Shown here one piece after another: positions 37,175 through 50,100 of a DNA stretch of 64,000 nucleotides. The stretch covers positions 19,077,001 through 19,141,000 of the forward strand of contig JAJNNQ010000018.1 in NCBI GenBank assembly GCA_027886175.1, read 5' to 3'. Position numbers and translations under genes: made by a program. The notes below the pieces were generated by a model. It had not been told where the DNA came from. It saw only the letters and a list, made by a program, of their open reading frames with translations, and did no database searches. Origin of the DNA: Phylloscopus collybita (lineage: Eukaryota > Chordata > Aves > Passeriformes > Phylloscopidae). The first letter of the stretch is position 1; each line of letters begins with the position of its first letter.

Positions 37175-37218
<44 letters not shown>
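37159..37218 (+). repeat. (TTG)n-(TTA)n compound microsatellite
   Basis: About five TTG units are followed by about thirteen TTA units. Frames reading poly-Leu or poly-Tyr across it are artefacts of the repeat. Confidence 0.95.
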
Positions 37219-38935
37219 TTATTACTCTTTTAAGTGGGCTAGGTGTGATACAGTTCTGCATTGTGCCAGGCAGAAAAAACATAAGTGATATTTTGGAGCC
37301 AGGGCAGAATTTCACTTCTGTTTCTTTTGGACAGAAGTTGTAATGGCATGTAGACAGAAACAGATGTGCAGTAGCAGATAGGCACATAAAAACTAAACAT
37401 ATTAGCACTGGAATGATACTGGCTTCTCCAAATGACATCTGACTGCCATTGTTTAGTGCTATCATAGTAAACTTGGACATTGCAGAGTTGGTAAATACAC
37501 AAATCACAGAAACCAAAGACATTTTTAGCATACCCTGAAAACTATTTATACTGGTTTATTCTGATTAGAAGTTAAATCTAGTCTTATTGAAAAAAAAAAA
37601 AAAAGGTCATTAAAGTGGCCATAAGGTTATCTTTGTTATATTTCACTTAGAAGTGTATAGCTTTTATTTAAATTCTGCTGCCTTTCCAGATGCTGCTGTT
37701 ACCATTTTGGAATCTGCAGCTTTAAGTTTTCCAGAGTATTATTTTTGTCCTTGTTTAAGTAGGTCAAAGATACCCATCCTACGTACGAGAAATCTCAATG
37801 CTTAATTCCAGTTTCAGATAATTCATAATGCAAAAATGTAAAAAGTTCTTAAGATAAAGATTATTGTGGAAATGCTGAAAACCTTCTATCTGATGCTGAA
37901 AAGAAGGATTCTGTAATCAGAATTAGGTTAACTATGCTTTATCCTTCCTTATTATGTTTGGCTTCCTCAAGTTAAGACAATAAAGTGAAGCTACCAACAG
38001 ACTAGATCTTCACTGCTTTAATGCAATTAGCTCTTAATTCTCTCACTAGGTCATCTGGATTTGTTTAAATTTTTAAAGTGTTTCAATGTTACTGTATACA
38101 GTTTAATGCATGCCCTATAGGATCTCAGCACTGAACACATACAAGTTCCCCCCTCTGTGTCTGTATTCAATTCCCATGTTTCTAACAACCAAGCGTACAG
38201 TCTCAACAGACTCCCAAAGCAGGTCAATCACTGCTCTACTATAGCTTCCACACATCCAGGACTTAACATTTGGCTGATTTATATGAAGCATACCCTTTTT
38301 TTGTCTCTTTTTCAGTGTCTTGGTATATAAAATTGACAATATCTTTCTGAAAAATACTCTGTCTTATGTCTTTTTTATCGATTTGATCCCATATGCCTTA
38401 GCAACAACCTTCTTCACACAAGTTTCTATTAGAAATGAAGAATCAAGAGACCTAGTGAGCACATTACTAAACAATTTGGTTTTGACTGAAAAAACCTGTC
38501 CAATATTTGGTAACATCATATATGGTCTATATAATGTAGCTCTGTATCACAGCAGTCAACATTTAGAGAGCCTCTTATTTTTAGCTGGGTTTTGTTGTCT
38601 GCTTATTGACCCTGCAAATTAAAAATACATCCTAACATCAAACTAGTTGTGTTTTCCCTGGACTTAAGAGTTTTGAGTACTTGCAAGTGTACTTCTTGCA
38701 TGCAGATGTTGTCTATTAATAGAGTAAGAAAAGACATTGCTGTTATTTGGACCAGTGTAGGACTAAGATATACTAGTGCATGCATTCATTGGAAAACAGA
38801 AAGAGGATAAAAAAACCCAAGAAAACCAAATTAGAAGATTTCAGAGGAAAATTGTCACAAATATTTAATCAGACCAAAAAAGGGCTACAATAATACAGTA
38901 ATCATACACTTTTATCAAACCTTTTCATCCTGTGA
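37219..38935. other. unique non-coding DNA
   Basis: No gene recognised. An A15-type run lies at about 37591-37605. The frames at 37214-37531 and 38320-38622 lack domains. Confidence 0.5.
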
Positions 38936-38939
38936 ATAT

Positions 38940-39050
38940 CAGGACAGGGCAGCTAAAATGCATCAAGTGACAAAGCAGCCTAGTGATGAATCTAGAGTTG
39001 AAAGTAGGAGCTCCACATGTGCAGCAGAGCTTTCTTGAAGTCACACACTC
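38940..39050 (-). mobile_element. possible relic of an old MIR-like SINE
   Basis: The order GGGCAGCTAAAATG, AAGTGACAAAGCAGCC, AGTTGAAAGTAGGAGCTCC resembles the complement of a tRNA-derived core SINE (the part usually read as TGACTTGCCCAAGGTCAC then GGATTCGAACCC). Divergence is high and no ends are visible. Confidence 0.25.
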
Positions 39051-42000
39051 CACAGTGTTGCCCTTCCAATGTCCTACCTGATGAAATGTCATGGAACCAT
39101 GCAGCTTCCCAAAGCTGTATTTCAGAGACATTCATAAACTGGCACTACTTTTCCTGAGAACAAATTCTTTTTGACAGGGTATTTTTTTCACCAAAAAAGC
39201 TCCAATTTTTTTTTCCTGCAATTTCCTGATGAAATCTACCCACAGACAGAGTGAAAAAATCTGTCTTCTATTAATATCAAAGCACTGAGTTTTAGCTGCC
39301 TTTTCTTTCTGTGGTGTGATTTTAAAATATAAATGATTCTCAGAATTTCTCAAGGACTTAAGAGTTATCTTGGATCTATCTCATGCATTCCCATATATCC
39401 AGCAGAGACCAAGACCACATTCTTCAGCAGAACACCAGAAATGATAGCTGTTAGTTCTGACTACATCTAACCATATTCTAGAACATTCATTGAGGTGAAT
39501 TCTGATAACTGAATACCATTAATATCTGTACAAGCGTCCAATCTAATAACAATCATGTCTGTTGTGGTTTCCTGGGAAGATGTAACAAAACAAACTCTGA
39601 TTTTGAGTGAAAAATGTTTCTTTTTGAGGCTTTGAATTTCACTCTTTAATTTTAGTCTGCCGTGTTGTTCCTGTATCACAAGCTATTGGCTTCAGCAGCA
39701 CCTGAAACTGCTCTGTAAACTATATGCCTACTTCTTTTGCTTATAGTACATATAGTAAGCCTGGGATTGACTTGAAATTATAGTAAGAGAACTACAGAAG
39801 TTCGCATGCCCCCCTTTTTATTTTTAAGAGTCTTTTTCCATTTTAAATGTGATAATAATTATTCTCAAAAGTTTATGTTGGCACATATCACCTCATATCA
39901 CAAGGCAACATCATCTTTATACCATCTGTTTGGACAGATTGGTATAAAACCCCAGGAAAATAAACCCATGTGATACTACAAAGCTAGAAATCAATGGTTT
40001 AGAGAATGAAATCTAAATCACCTGGACTAATTCAAGTTTTATGCTTTTAGCTGTGGTGCTGAACTAGACCAAAATGCTATCAATTCCCATAGAAATCACA
40101 TTCTCAAGTGTGAATTCTTAATAGCAACCATTGTCATGCGTGTTCAGAACCACTTCCACGATATCTGGTTTAGTAATGACCCCTCTGGTAGTTACAGTAA
40201 CATATAGAGAGGTCACATACTGAACACCAGAATAACTACAGCAAATGAATCTATTAAAAGAGACATTTTATAAAAGGTGTTATTAAGAGGTAAAATGAAG
40301 AAAAAGTAAAATAGAAGTGTAAGGAAAATTGTAAAGTGTAAAATTAGAAGCTACAATTGTAGAGCATAAAAACCACAGCCAATATTATACAAAGGTTGTA
40401 AGGGGTGATTTTCATTCATTTCAGAGCATTTCCAATTAAAATTTTACTGGAAAGAAAATCCTGTGCATTAATTAGTTCTTCTAAAAGAAAGATAATCTCC
40501 AATAATTAAAGGGTTAGAATTAATCCTATTTAAAGACAGAACATCCACCTTGTTCACATTAAATTACTCTTCTGAACATTTTTTAAAAAGGAAAGAAGTT
40601 GTGCAATAGGTACACATTCTGTTGCAAATCATCAAATGAAAGAATTTACAAATTCAATTTTCTTTGCAATGACTTGAAATATGCTATATCAAATTATCTT
40701 TATTATTATGTACCATAACGTACAGTGTAAACAGCCTGTATTTATACTCATGGCTACTTTAAAATTGCTGTGCTGTTGTGTTGGCACTTAGAAATACCAG
40801 TTTTCAAGCATTTCTACAATGTCAGTATATAGAATGTCATATAGGAGATGCAATCTGTGTTTTAGATCAATATCACAGGAGGTTAGTAAACTTTTTCAGT
40901 AAGTCTTTCCCTCCAGTTTTCAGATGCCACCCTTGCAGTCCTGTGAACTTGCTTCAGTGTGAAATGCAGGAAATGAAACTGAAATTGTGGAAAACTTTGA
41001 ATTGCACTCTAAAAAAATATTTTATCTGGTATAGTTTCAGCATAGCATTTAGCCTTCCAGTCCCCTGTCATATAGCAACTCCTAAGTTCAATGCTAAGTT
41101 TAAAGATCTAAAAATTTGGAAGTACGACTGTTACAAGCATGTGTCCTCTTGGGTGAAAAATAATATGAATATATTCACTTGAACAGTAAAATACCAGATC
41201 ATGCCTTGAAATTAATTAGAAAGATGATGAGCTGCCTAATTGCTGGACACAGGTTCTATATTTTCTTAGCAGATTTTCACAAATCAGTGAAACAGCTAGC
41301 AGAGAGCAAGCAAACACATGCATCAGCAAATTAGGCTTTGTAAAAACCTGCAAGGATGAACTTTAACATTGGGAAGGTAGAAAATGCTGAGGATGATCAG
41401 ATTCCCCTTCCAGACAGGAAACAGATGTTTCTTGTCAAAAAATACTTGTCATTATTAGATTCTAAAATTACTGTATCAATAGAAGATTTGGTGACATAAT
41501 AGCCCTAAAAGGATGGCAAGGGTCAGGTATTTGAAATTTAGGATGGAACATATTATCCCTCTATTTTGAAGAATAGTGGTTCATGCTAACAAGCTGGGGT
41601 CATTTTCTTTTATTGTGTTTTGGGTTTTTTTTTTCTTTTCTTCTTTCTTTCTTTTCTTTTTTTCCTTCTTTTTAATAATCTTTTAGATTTTGGAGTATCT
41701 AAATTAATCTGATTATCTAATTAATTAATCTGTATGTGATAATGGCCACAGTTTCTTTTTCAAGCTGAAGAAATGCTTAACTTGATTTTGGATTGCGTGC
41801 CATTGTGGTTCCTATTACATTAGATTTAGATGAGGTAATGAATAAGTCACCAAGTAAACTTAGCCCATCCCTCTATGTGCATCTTACTTCAGAATAAATC
41901 ACACTGACTTCATTTTAATTCCTCCTGGGACTACAGTAGTCCAGTCTGAATGTGCATCAATTAGGAAGATAAAATCCTGGTTCTCGAACCCTCCTGACAT

Positions 42001-42295
42001 ATGTTATATATTCATTACATAATCTTTCTTGCAGCTTCTTTCAGTCACAGCACATTACCTATGCTCACAGGCGAAATCTAAACTGTCCCACTGGAATGCA
42101 GGAGTATCTTGGGTAAACTAGTCTCCTTTTCTTTGCCTTCTGAAAATTAAAACAGCAAAGTATGCGTGAAAGCTGCTTAATTCAAGCATCAAATAGCAGG
42201 TCCTGCATTTAAATCATGGCTTGTTTCTTCATCTTTCTTTCTGATTTCTGCATCCTTTCCTGGCAGACATTAATCTCCCCCACTTTAACATAGAA
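39051..42295. other. unique non-coding DNA
   Basis: No gene recognised. A plus-strand frame of 134 codons at 40778-41182 is the second longest here; I see no domain, and its codon use is AT-driven. A pyrimidine tract lies at about 41619-41675. Confidence 0.5.
41619..41675 (+). repeat. pyrimidine-rich (CTTT)n-like tract
   Basis: Nearly uninterrupted T with scattered C over about 57 bases. Confidence 0.85.
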
Positions 42296-42440
42296 TACTG
42301 AAGGAAGGAAGGAAGGGGCAGCAATTAAGCCTCTGTTATCTCAGTAAAGACAGGCAATTGCTTCACTAATTGAATTAAATAAAGATTGCGGAGGGCAGCC
42401 ATTTGCTTTTAATCCAAATTTGTTTCTGTAATTAATAAAA
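42296..42440. promoter_or_regulatory. candidate conserved non-coding element with homeodomain-type motifs
   Basis: After a short (GGAA)n run, this stretch packs several TAAT/ATTA cores (AATTAAG, CTAATTGAATTAA, AATTAATAA), CAATTG and an AAAGATTG motif in non-repetitive DNA. That composition is typical of vertebrate developmental enhancers. Whether it is conserved cannot be judged from one sequence. Confidence 0.2.
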
Positions 42441-44908
42441 CATGTCTCTGATGCTGAAAAGTTACAATCATAAACTTAACTAATATTTGACCTCAAGGAA
42501 AGATCACTTTTTCTAAAACATAGACAAATGTATTTTCAGCAAAGTATACTCAGTAATATCAGCAGCCATGGGCTTGGGGATTTGCTTATGTGTAAGACAA
42601 TATTTTATTAAAAAGAAAGATTACACTAGATGGTAGTATAAACCCTCATAAATGGATAACTTTCTCATAGAGAGAAACAGCAAATGTAATGTTTAAAGGA
42701 CACCACTGGATAAATAATGTAGCATATGAAACTGAACCTATGTCTTCATACAAACTTTACATTGCGTTTGGATGCTGGCACATATGAGGAATTTGAGGGT
42801 ATAGTTTTCTTTTATGTTACAGCCATATAAGAACACAAATAAAAATATTCCTTTTATTTTTTCTACTTTTCTTTCACATTTTGTTACAAAACTAGAATCA
42901 GAATTGAGCATATTCTCTAGCATCTCAACCCTCCTACACATTTTTAGTTGCCCATATGGAGGTGTCAGATATAATCTGAAAAATGGAATTAGTGTCAGGG
43001 TTCGCAGTTATTACTCTTGTGGTAACCATTTCACAGAAAGGGCAGCACACTTCACTGTGTACCAGTGTGTTATTGTCACAGGAAGTGCAGAAAACAACAT
43101 GTTTATGCAGCTTCTAAAGTGATATTCTAACGGTGGGATAGAATCACCAGCAGTGTTTAAGGAATAAAAAAGTCTCCAACCCAGTCAGCTATCCTGTTTT
43201 CTTATCATTTTACCAATTTTTAAGCCTATTTCCAGAGATCGAAACCATTTTCTAACAAACCTATAGAGAAACACGATGCAGTCTTTGTCAGAAACAGCCA
43301 TTTACAAAATATCTTTTCACTTTTCATTGCTGCTGACTCCAAGTTAATAAGATTCTTAACTTTAATATGTCAACTTGACGATTTAGATTTAAAACAGAGT
43401 ACAAAAGATCATAACTCATTTTTATGAAAACATTGGAATGTAGATTACATGATGCACACTTGTTTCAGTGGGTGCTGGATGGAACTTCAAGTGATGGATT
43501 TTTACCCACAATGTTTTAGAAATACCAATTCATTTTATATTTATTCAAATGAGGAACACATATTTAAAAATAAGTTGAAGACTTCAAATGAAAACTCTAC
43601 AGATTAGCACTGAATGTACATACTCTAAATTTTCTTCATGAATATTCAATTAAATGGCACAAACTCCACAAGCTCAGTTCTCTTGCTTTACAAAGGTCTC
43701 TAAAAATAAAAGACCTAATTTGCTAAAATAATAGTTAGAGGTTTATACTGGAATAATATTAAAGATGCCAAGAGTATTACACTGGTATTTTATTGGGGTA
43801 AAGTCATGGTAATTTAGGCCTGAAAACTTTTAAAGCCTATTAAATTTGTTTCACTAAACAAAAGGTCTAAAAATCTGAAGAAATAACTTCAATATAAGAC
43901 ATGCAGAGAAGCACACCCAAGCCCTGACAGCTTGCTTGGAAGCCTCTTGCTGTGTAGTACACTACTCTTCTTTTTCGTGAAAGAGTATAGGATGAAACTA
44001 GCACTACAATTAATGATAATACAATGTCCAGTATGTGCAGTATAAAAAATACATTCAAAGAAAGGAAAAAATTAATTCAGAAATATAAACTAAAGGGGGT
44101 AAAAGAGAAAAATAAAATGGAAAAAATTGACCCATAGAACAGAGTTACTGGAAAACAGGGGTTTAATTTCTTAGCCAGTATAAATCAGCACAGCTTCCCT
44201 GACACAAACAGATCATTGCCAGTAAACCCAAGAGTTGGGAAAAAAGACAAAAGGTTATTATGGAGGAAATGAAAGGATTGGAACAATAGAAGATCCAGAA
44301 ACATCCTTTGTTTTATTGCATACATATCTGTGCTTCTTAAATATATGGGTGTGCATTTGAAACCAGATGAAAAGATTTAGTATTTTTTCACATTTTTAGT
44401 GTTTGGATAACTTAAAAACATGCAATCCAAGCAGGGAACTGTCAGTGTTTTTAAAAATGTGGAAAATTCTTGAAGAACATATTTTCTTCTCAGAAACAGG
44501 CAAAGTGAAATAAAAGTGCTGTAAAAAATATCCACCTCTGCATTGACAAAATAAATAAATCAAAACATGATCGTATGTTGGCAGGAACAGCACTGTCATA
44601 TCATTTCCAACTGTTGCTTACTTGATCTGAATTCTGGTCAGAAAGCCACAGTAGGCTACTTTTCTGGCAGAATATGCCCATTATGTGTCTTAGTGTTCAA
44701 CAGGAAACTACGATAAGCATCAAAGACCCGAGAGTTGATGAGAGCATGGAATAAAGGGCTTCCTACTGTGAAATGTTTACCATTCTCAGGGCAGGGGAGA
44801 CAAGTTGGATAAAATAGGCAAGCCACTATTATGTGATTAATAAGTATAACATCAGATTACATCCACTCATTCTGGAACCAATTTTTATTTCTTTCTCAGA
44901 TGTGATAA
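42441..44908. other. unique AT-rich non-coding DNA
   Basis: No gene or repeat recognised. The 102-codon plus frame at 42814-43122 has no domain. Confidence 0.5.
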
Positions 44909-46325
44909 ATCACAGAATATCCTAAACTGGAAAAGACCCACAAGTGTGAGGAGCCACTTCACTCCTCACACGGGGCACAAATCAACAGTGGTATCACAAC
45001 TGAGGCACCCCCTTCCTCAGTCACTCATCATTACAAGCTCTTTATAAAAACTCCTCTGACCAATGGTAGTCTCAAGACACCCTCACGAAAGGCAGGTATA
45101 TGAATCAGCAGTTTATTATCTTGCATCTAAGCTCTCATACCATCTCTCTGCTGAATCCTAGACACAGCATAATCGGCCAACACAAACTTCTCCCCATCCT
45201 GGTTGGTCAGCCCGCTCTTTTTTTAAGACATCTCCTTATTAGACACAGCTGCAACTCAACAGGGACAAGGTTGTTTCTACTCTGTTCTGATTAGACACAG
45301 CTGCAGCCCATCAAGAATAAGGCTGCCCACAGCACCATAACACATGCAAGGACCACTGAAGTCCAACTTCTGGCAGTCCCAGGACAGCCCAAGGGACCAT
45401 GTACTGAGTTCATTGGCCAAATATTTCTTGATCTCAGACTTGTTGTGACCACTTCCCTGGGGAGCCTGCTCTGGTGCCCAACCACTCTCTGGCTGAAGAA
45501 CCTTTTCCTAATACCATCCTAAACATCCACTAACACAACTTTGGGTTGTTCTGTTGGATCGCTGGAGAGAAGAAGTCAGTGCCTGCTCCTACTCTTCCTC
45601 CCATGAGGAAGTATAACTGCCATGGGGTCTCTCCTCAGTCTCCTCTTCTCCAGACTGAGCAGGCCAAGTGACCTCACCACTCCTCTATGACTTCCTCTCT
45701 AGGCCTTTCACCACCTTCCCAATCAACTCCTTTGGGTGCTTTCTAATACGTTTATATCTTATATTGCAGTGCCCAGAACTGCACACAGGACTCAAGGTGA
45801 GGCCGCCCCAGTGCAGAGCAGAGCAGGACAATCCCCTCCCTTGCCTGGCTGGCAGTGCTGTGTCTGGTGCCCCCCAGGACAAGCTTGGCCTCCTGGCTGC
45901 CAGGGCTCAACTTGCCATCAACCAGGTCCATGTCCATTTTCACAGCGCTGCTCTCCAGCCTCTCGTTCCCCAGTCTGTTCATACTTCCAGGGTTGCTCCA
46001 TCCAAGGTACAGAATCTGTCACTTGTCTTTGCTAAGCTTCTTACACATGGTGATTGCCCAGACCTCTAATTTGTCCAGGTCTCTCCGCCTTCAAAAGAAT
46101 CAACAGCTTCTCCAAATTTACTATGATCTGTAAGCTTAGTAACACTTCAAGTCTTTCATCCAGTTTGTTAAATGAAGGCATTGAGAGAACTAGCTCCACT
46201 AGTGACAAGTTCCAGAGTGATGTAACCCCATTTATTTTAACACTTTTTGCCAGTTGTTTACCGATTACATTATATACTTATCCAGGAAATGCCTGTTTTC
46301 TCAAGTATGTGCATCCAATGTAAGT
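44909..46325 (-). mobile_element. CR1 LINE, 5'-truncated, interrupted by an LTR
   Basis: The plus strand carries the complement of a CR1 3' region. The tail (ATCACAGAATATCCTAAACTGG) begins at 44909. After the LTR at 44945-45344, the sequence resumes at 45351 with GACCACTGAAGTCCAAC. It then continues through conserved blocks such as CTTCTCCAGACTGAGCAGGCC (about 45644), CAGAACTGCACACAGGACTCAAGGTGAGG (about 45774) and an eroded part of the reverse-transcriptase-proximal region near 46160-46320. Frames of 60-133 codons inside it are not intact CR1 proteins. It is an inactive copy of about 1 kb, excluding the insertion. Confidence 0.88.
44945..45344 (-). mobile_element. 400-bp solo LTR nested in the CR1
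   Basis: The insert is bounded by TGTGAGG (44945) and AACACA (45344), so it has TGTG/CACA termini. Flanks are CACAAG (44939-44944) and TGCAAG (45345-45350). They differ only at two bases that could both derive from CG by CpG decay, so the original 6-bp target was probably CGCAAG. The poly-A signal AATAAA reads on the minus strand (plus TTTATT at 45112-45117). A 16-bp word is repeated at 45238-45253 and 45290-45305, in U3 when read on the minus strand. The 6-bp duplication suggests an ERVK-type element. No internal viral sequence is present. Confidence 0.85.
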
Positions 46326-46786
46326 AACAAATAAAAAATATATAAGAAGCCTCTCAGTCTGACTGCAGTGCCCCTTACATTTCTTAAGTGATCTATTTTC
46401 AGTTATTACACTTATACATAAATCTAATTTAATTAGAAATCAGTATTCATTTTCATGCCAACATGTATGCAGAGATGTTAATTTTCAGTATTTTTTCTTC
46501 TCTGAAATTACTGAAGTACATTTGGCATGACAGCCTTGTAGTGTCTGTGTGTTGGTGGTACCAGCAATAACAACATTTATGAATATATATACTTCTGTTC
46601 TGTGCATTTTCAGGATTTATATGTGTGCTTGTTAGGAAGTAATTGCAGACCTTGCACAGGTTTTATTGTGCTCTTATTTATTCTCACACAAACTATTGGT
46701 ATTGAAACATTTGCTGTTCTTTTTTCTCTGTTCAATTCTTGTCTGAAAATACTTCCAAGTTTTATCTGTCTTATCTGTGATACTCC
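46326..46786. other. unique spacer between two CR1 copies
   Basis: AT-rich, with no gene or repeat recognised. Confidence 0.5.
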
Positions 46787-47160
46787 CAGGAGGAATGCAG
46801 AAACAGAGTGACTGCCACCCGGGTGGTCTTCAGCATCCTCCTGAGGGGAAGTGGAGGGGCAGGTATGATGTCTTTCCTCTGATGACCACTGACACAGCTC
46901 GAGGAAATGGCCTGAAGCTGAGTCACGGGAGATTTAGGTTGGATATCAGGAAATTGTTTCACCCAGAGGGTGGCTAAGTGCTAGAATGGGCTCCCCAGGG
47001 AAGTGGTCACAGAACCAACCCTGGCAGAGTTCAAGAAGAGTTTGGAAAATCCTCTCAGGCCCATGGTGTGACTCTTAGGATGTCCTGCACAGAGACAGAA
47101 TTTGTACTCAATGATCCTGAATGGGTCCCTTCCCACTCAGCAGATACTATGATTCTACAC
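46787..47160 (+). mobile_element. CR1 LINE 3' end, plus orientation
   Basis: This is a classic CR1 tail. Blocks CCTCCTGAGGGGAAGTGGAGGGGCAGG (about 46838), GGAGATTTAGGTTGGATATCAGGAAATTG (about 46928), CACCCAGAGGGTGG and CTCCCCAGGGAAGTGGTCACAG (about 46991) come in the expected order. They are followed by GGGTCCCTTCCCACTCAG and TATGATTCTA at 47148-47157. It is 5'-truncated and carries no intact ORF. It points opposite to the CR1 at 44909-46325 and looks like the same broad subfamily. Confidence 0.92.
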
Positions 47161-50100
47161 GCATGTAAAATAACCTCATTTAGTCTGTGGACAAGCAGCG
47201 AAATTCTTCTCTCAGTAAGTGAGAAATGGGGGCTCAAAGGCTTTTGACCTATGGAAAAAAATTATTAAAACAAGAATCCTTCTTGCAGAGAGAATATTTT
47301 ATCCAATATACTGAAATGCATAAATTGTGAGGCTGTAGTTGGGATGCACTGTCCTGGATTCAGAATATAGATCTTCAGAACACTTACAAGTATGTTAAGC
47401 AGCTTGAAGTTAATCTCATGGTAACAATAAACAGCACTGCTAAAGTGGATGAGTTATTCCTGGATAGTATTTGCACCTGGTACTCAATCCCTAAGGCTAG
47501 CCTACCTTTTAGATATCAGTATTGTAGATTAATCTCTTGGTATTAAGTCATAAAACTTCACCAAAATCCCATTTTAGGAAAATAAAGTAGGAATTTTGCA
47601 TATAATTTCTCTTGCCTGTTCATCCAGTGACCTGCTAAGTTGCTCTCTGCTATCTTTTCATATTGTCTCTGCAGACAGTTTCCAGAAAAATTGATTCAGT
47701 GCTGTTTTCTGTGAAACATGCAGTTTCAATTATTTCTAAACTTGATGCTACTGTGATAAAATTCCTTGTTGCTTTTTTGTGGTTTTTGCTTAGAACATGA
47801 TGCTTCCACATTTGGTGAGGCTTTGCCAAAGCCACGTGTGTCTGTTGGCCTGTTGGACAGTAGAGAGTAAAAAGATGCATCAATCAAAAGAATTGAGGAA
47901 AGTGACTTATGCGGAAGATTTTCAATTTGTTTCCATTTTCATTTTGATCTAGGTTAGACCACTTAGTGTAGTGTTCTGGCCCACTGGATGCTGTTTGATC
48001 ACTTGGACTACAGTCAGTACATTCTTGTGTGTGCTTGGAGTTTTGCTTGTTTGCCAAGTGCATCACTGCAGTCTGTTAGACCTTGAACTCGTGCTGGGCG
48101 CAGCAACGTGGTCTGACAGTGCCTGTTGATGAGTGCAATGTACGTGCTGCACATGTATATTAAAGTTAGGTACTTAGTATTTATTCACCTTTACTTTTCT
48201 TTCCCTAATGCATTTCTTACATCATGCAGTACAATGGAAACATATGTCCAACTTGTAGCAGCAGTTACAAGAAATCAAGTGATGCCAGACTGTATTTTTA
48301 AATAATGACGGATAAAATAACAATATTATAAACACATTACACAAATCAGTGTTTCATCAGTATCTTGAACATATCATTCTCTATAGCTTTTATGTCTGAA
48401 GGCAGTTGTGAAGCTACTTATATTTGTCACAATTTTATTACCTCTATTATATTTTTTACTATCACAGCCCCAATTAACTTAAGAAGTAGGAACATTTTTT
48501 TTTTCCTACATGAAGAAAAATCTGGAAGTAACAAGCAGTCTTAAGACAACGAAAGAGTTTGTCTACAGCCAGAAAGAAAGAGAATGAGTAAAATATTCAC
48601 TAGGAATTAGCTGTGAAAACATACGTGAGCAGAGCTGAGATTCAGCTCTTTCTAAATTCATACAGTTTCTACTTTTACACAGCCAGAAATACCAAAGATC
48701 TCATGCAATCTACTGAAAGAATAATACTCTCTCATGTTATACTAAAAGCACAGCTGAATTTTGCTTTCATGCAACCAAAATCCAAGTCGGAAAACATTTC
48801 AAACACAGTGATAAAAGGCAATTCCTGTCATGATTAACTTGTTTTTTATGCATAAAAACAGTCATAAAATGTAGATAAATAAAAAAAAAATCTTTGAGAC
48901 ATTATTGTCTAAATCAATATGCAGTAGGAAATGAGTATATCACCAAATGGATACCAACATTTTTCATAAGCATCATGATGCAGAATTTTAAGGGGAGAGA
49001 TGAAATATGGTAACAGTTGGCTACTCTGAAAATATTTCTGAGAAACTCCTCCCATGTCTGAGAGGTAGCATGAAGCTTATTTGAAAATATAACAAATAGT
49101 GGCGCATCCATCTGAGGTATGAGGTGACATTTTATCATAAATAAGATATGATAGCTGGGTATTTCAAGGTTGTTAAGGTCCTTGAAAATGAAGGAAAGTG
49201 GATTATGCTTGATTGTAGAGAGATGATGAAGTAGAAGTAGCTGATGGAAAATTTTAAAAGGGAGGGCAAAAGCCAGGAAAAAGTAAATGGATGAATATAA
49301 GTGGGTCAGGATTTATCAGTGGATGTCAAACCGGGCAGAAAACATTGTTCTAAATGAAAAGCAGTATATAATTATCTAGACAAGATCTTTAGCTCTGTAA
49401 TTTGCTAAAAAAAACACACCTTAAACAAGTGCAAACAAAATTGGGCTCTGAAGAGCCAGAGTGTGATATCAAAGACGAAAAATGGCACTTAAAAGTGAGC
49501 TGCTGTCATGGCACTGTTTTAGCAGTTCTTTAGAGCCCCTGCTGGGATTGTTACCAAGGGATGATGTAATGGGAGTGACTTTCATTTGTCAGGTAAGGAA
49601 GTTTTACTGAAACAATAGCAAGCAGTGAAAGGCTAATTTGACTGTGAATTGTTTTCATGCATCACATTTTCTGTAGAAAAAGGCCCTGGAAGAACAAAAG
49701 CAAGGAATTGGAATTGGAGGATGGAAGGAAAAGAAGTACTTCCTCTTCTTTGAAAGACTAGCTCCTTTACATACGTGAAGAGTGACCAGGAAGGGAGAGA
49801 GTCAAGAAATTAAAATCATGCAAGTTTTCAGGAAGATCTTGGTTAGCAGCATTGAAGGAAGTTGATCAATCAAGGAGCATAAAAGGGGCATAATTGGGCT
49901 GAATTTGTCTAAAACCATTGGAGGAATATCCTTGTGTCAACTTAATAACTGATTACATAGTCCCTCGTAGATTCTATTGCCCTGACTGTTTTTAGTAATA
50001 CACCTTGAATGTATAACTGAAAGGAAATATAGTTGCTTACAGACTTTTTAGAAGTTATTACTAATAGTTTTGTTTTGGTTAACTTTCTATTTCTAACCTC

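Noticed and set aside
37089..37343. Frames with poly-Leu and poly-Tyr
   Set aside because: They are translations of the TTG/TTA microsatellite.
40778..41182. 134-codon plus-strand frame
   Set aside because: No domain, signal or neighbouring splice sites recognised. Its length is within what AT-rich DNA of this size can give by chance.
45668..46133. Overlapping plus-strand frames up to 133 codons
   Set aside because: They lie antisense to the CR1 copy at 44909-46325. They reflect its GC-rich, stop-poor sequence, not a gene.
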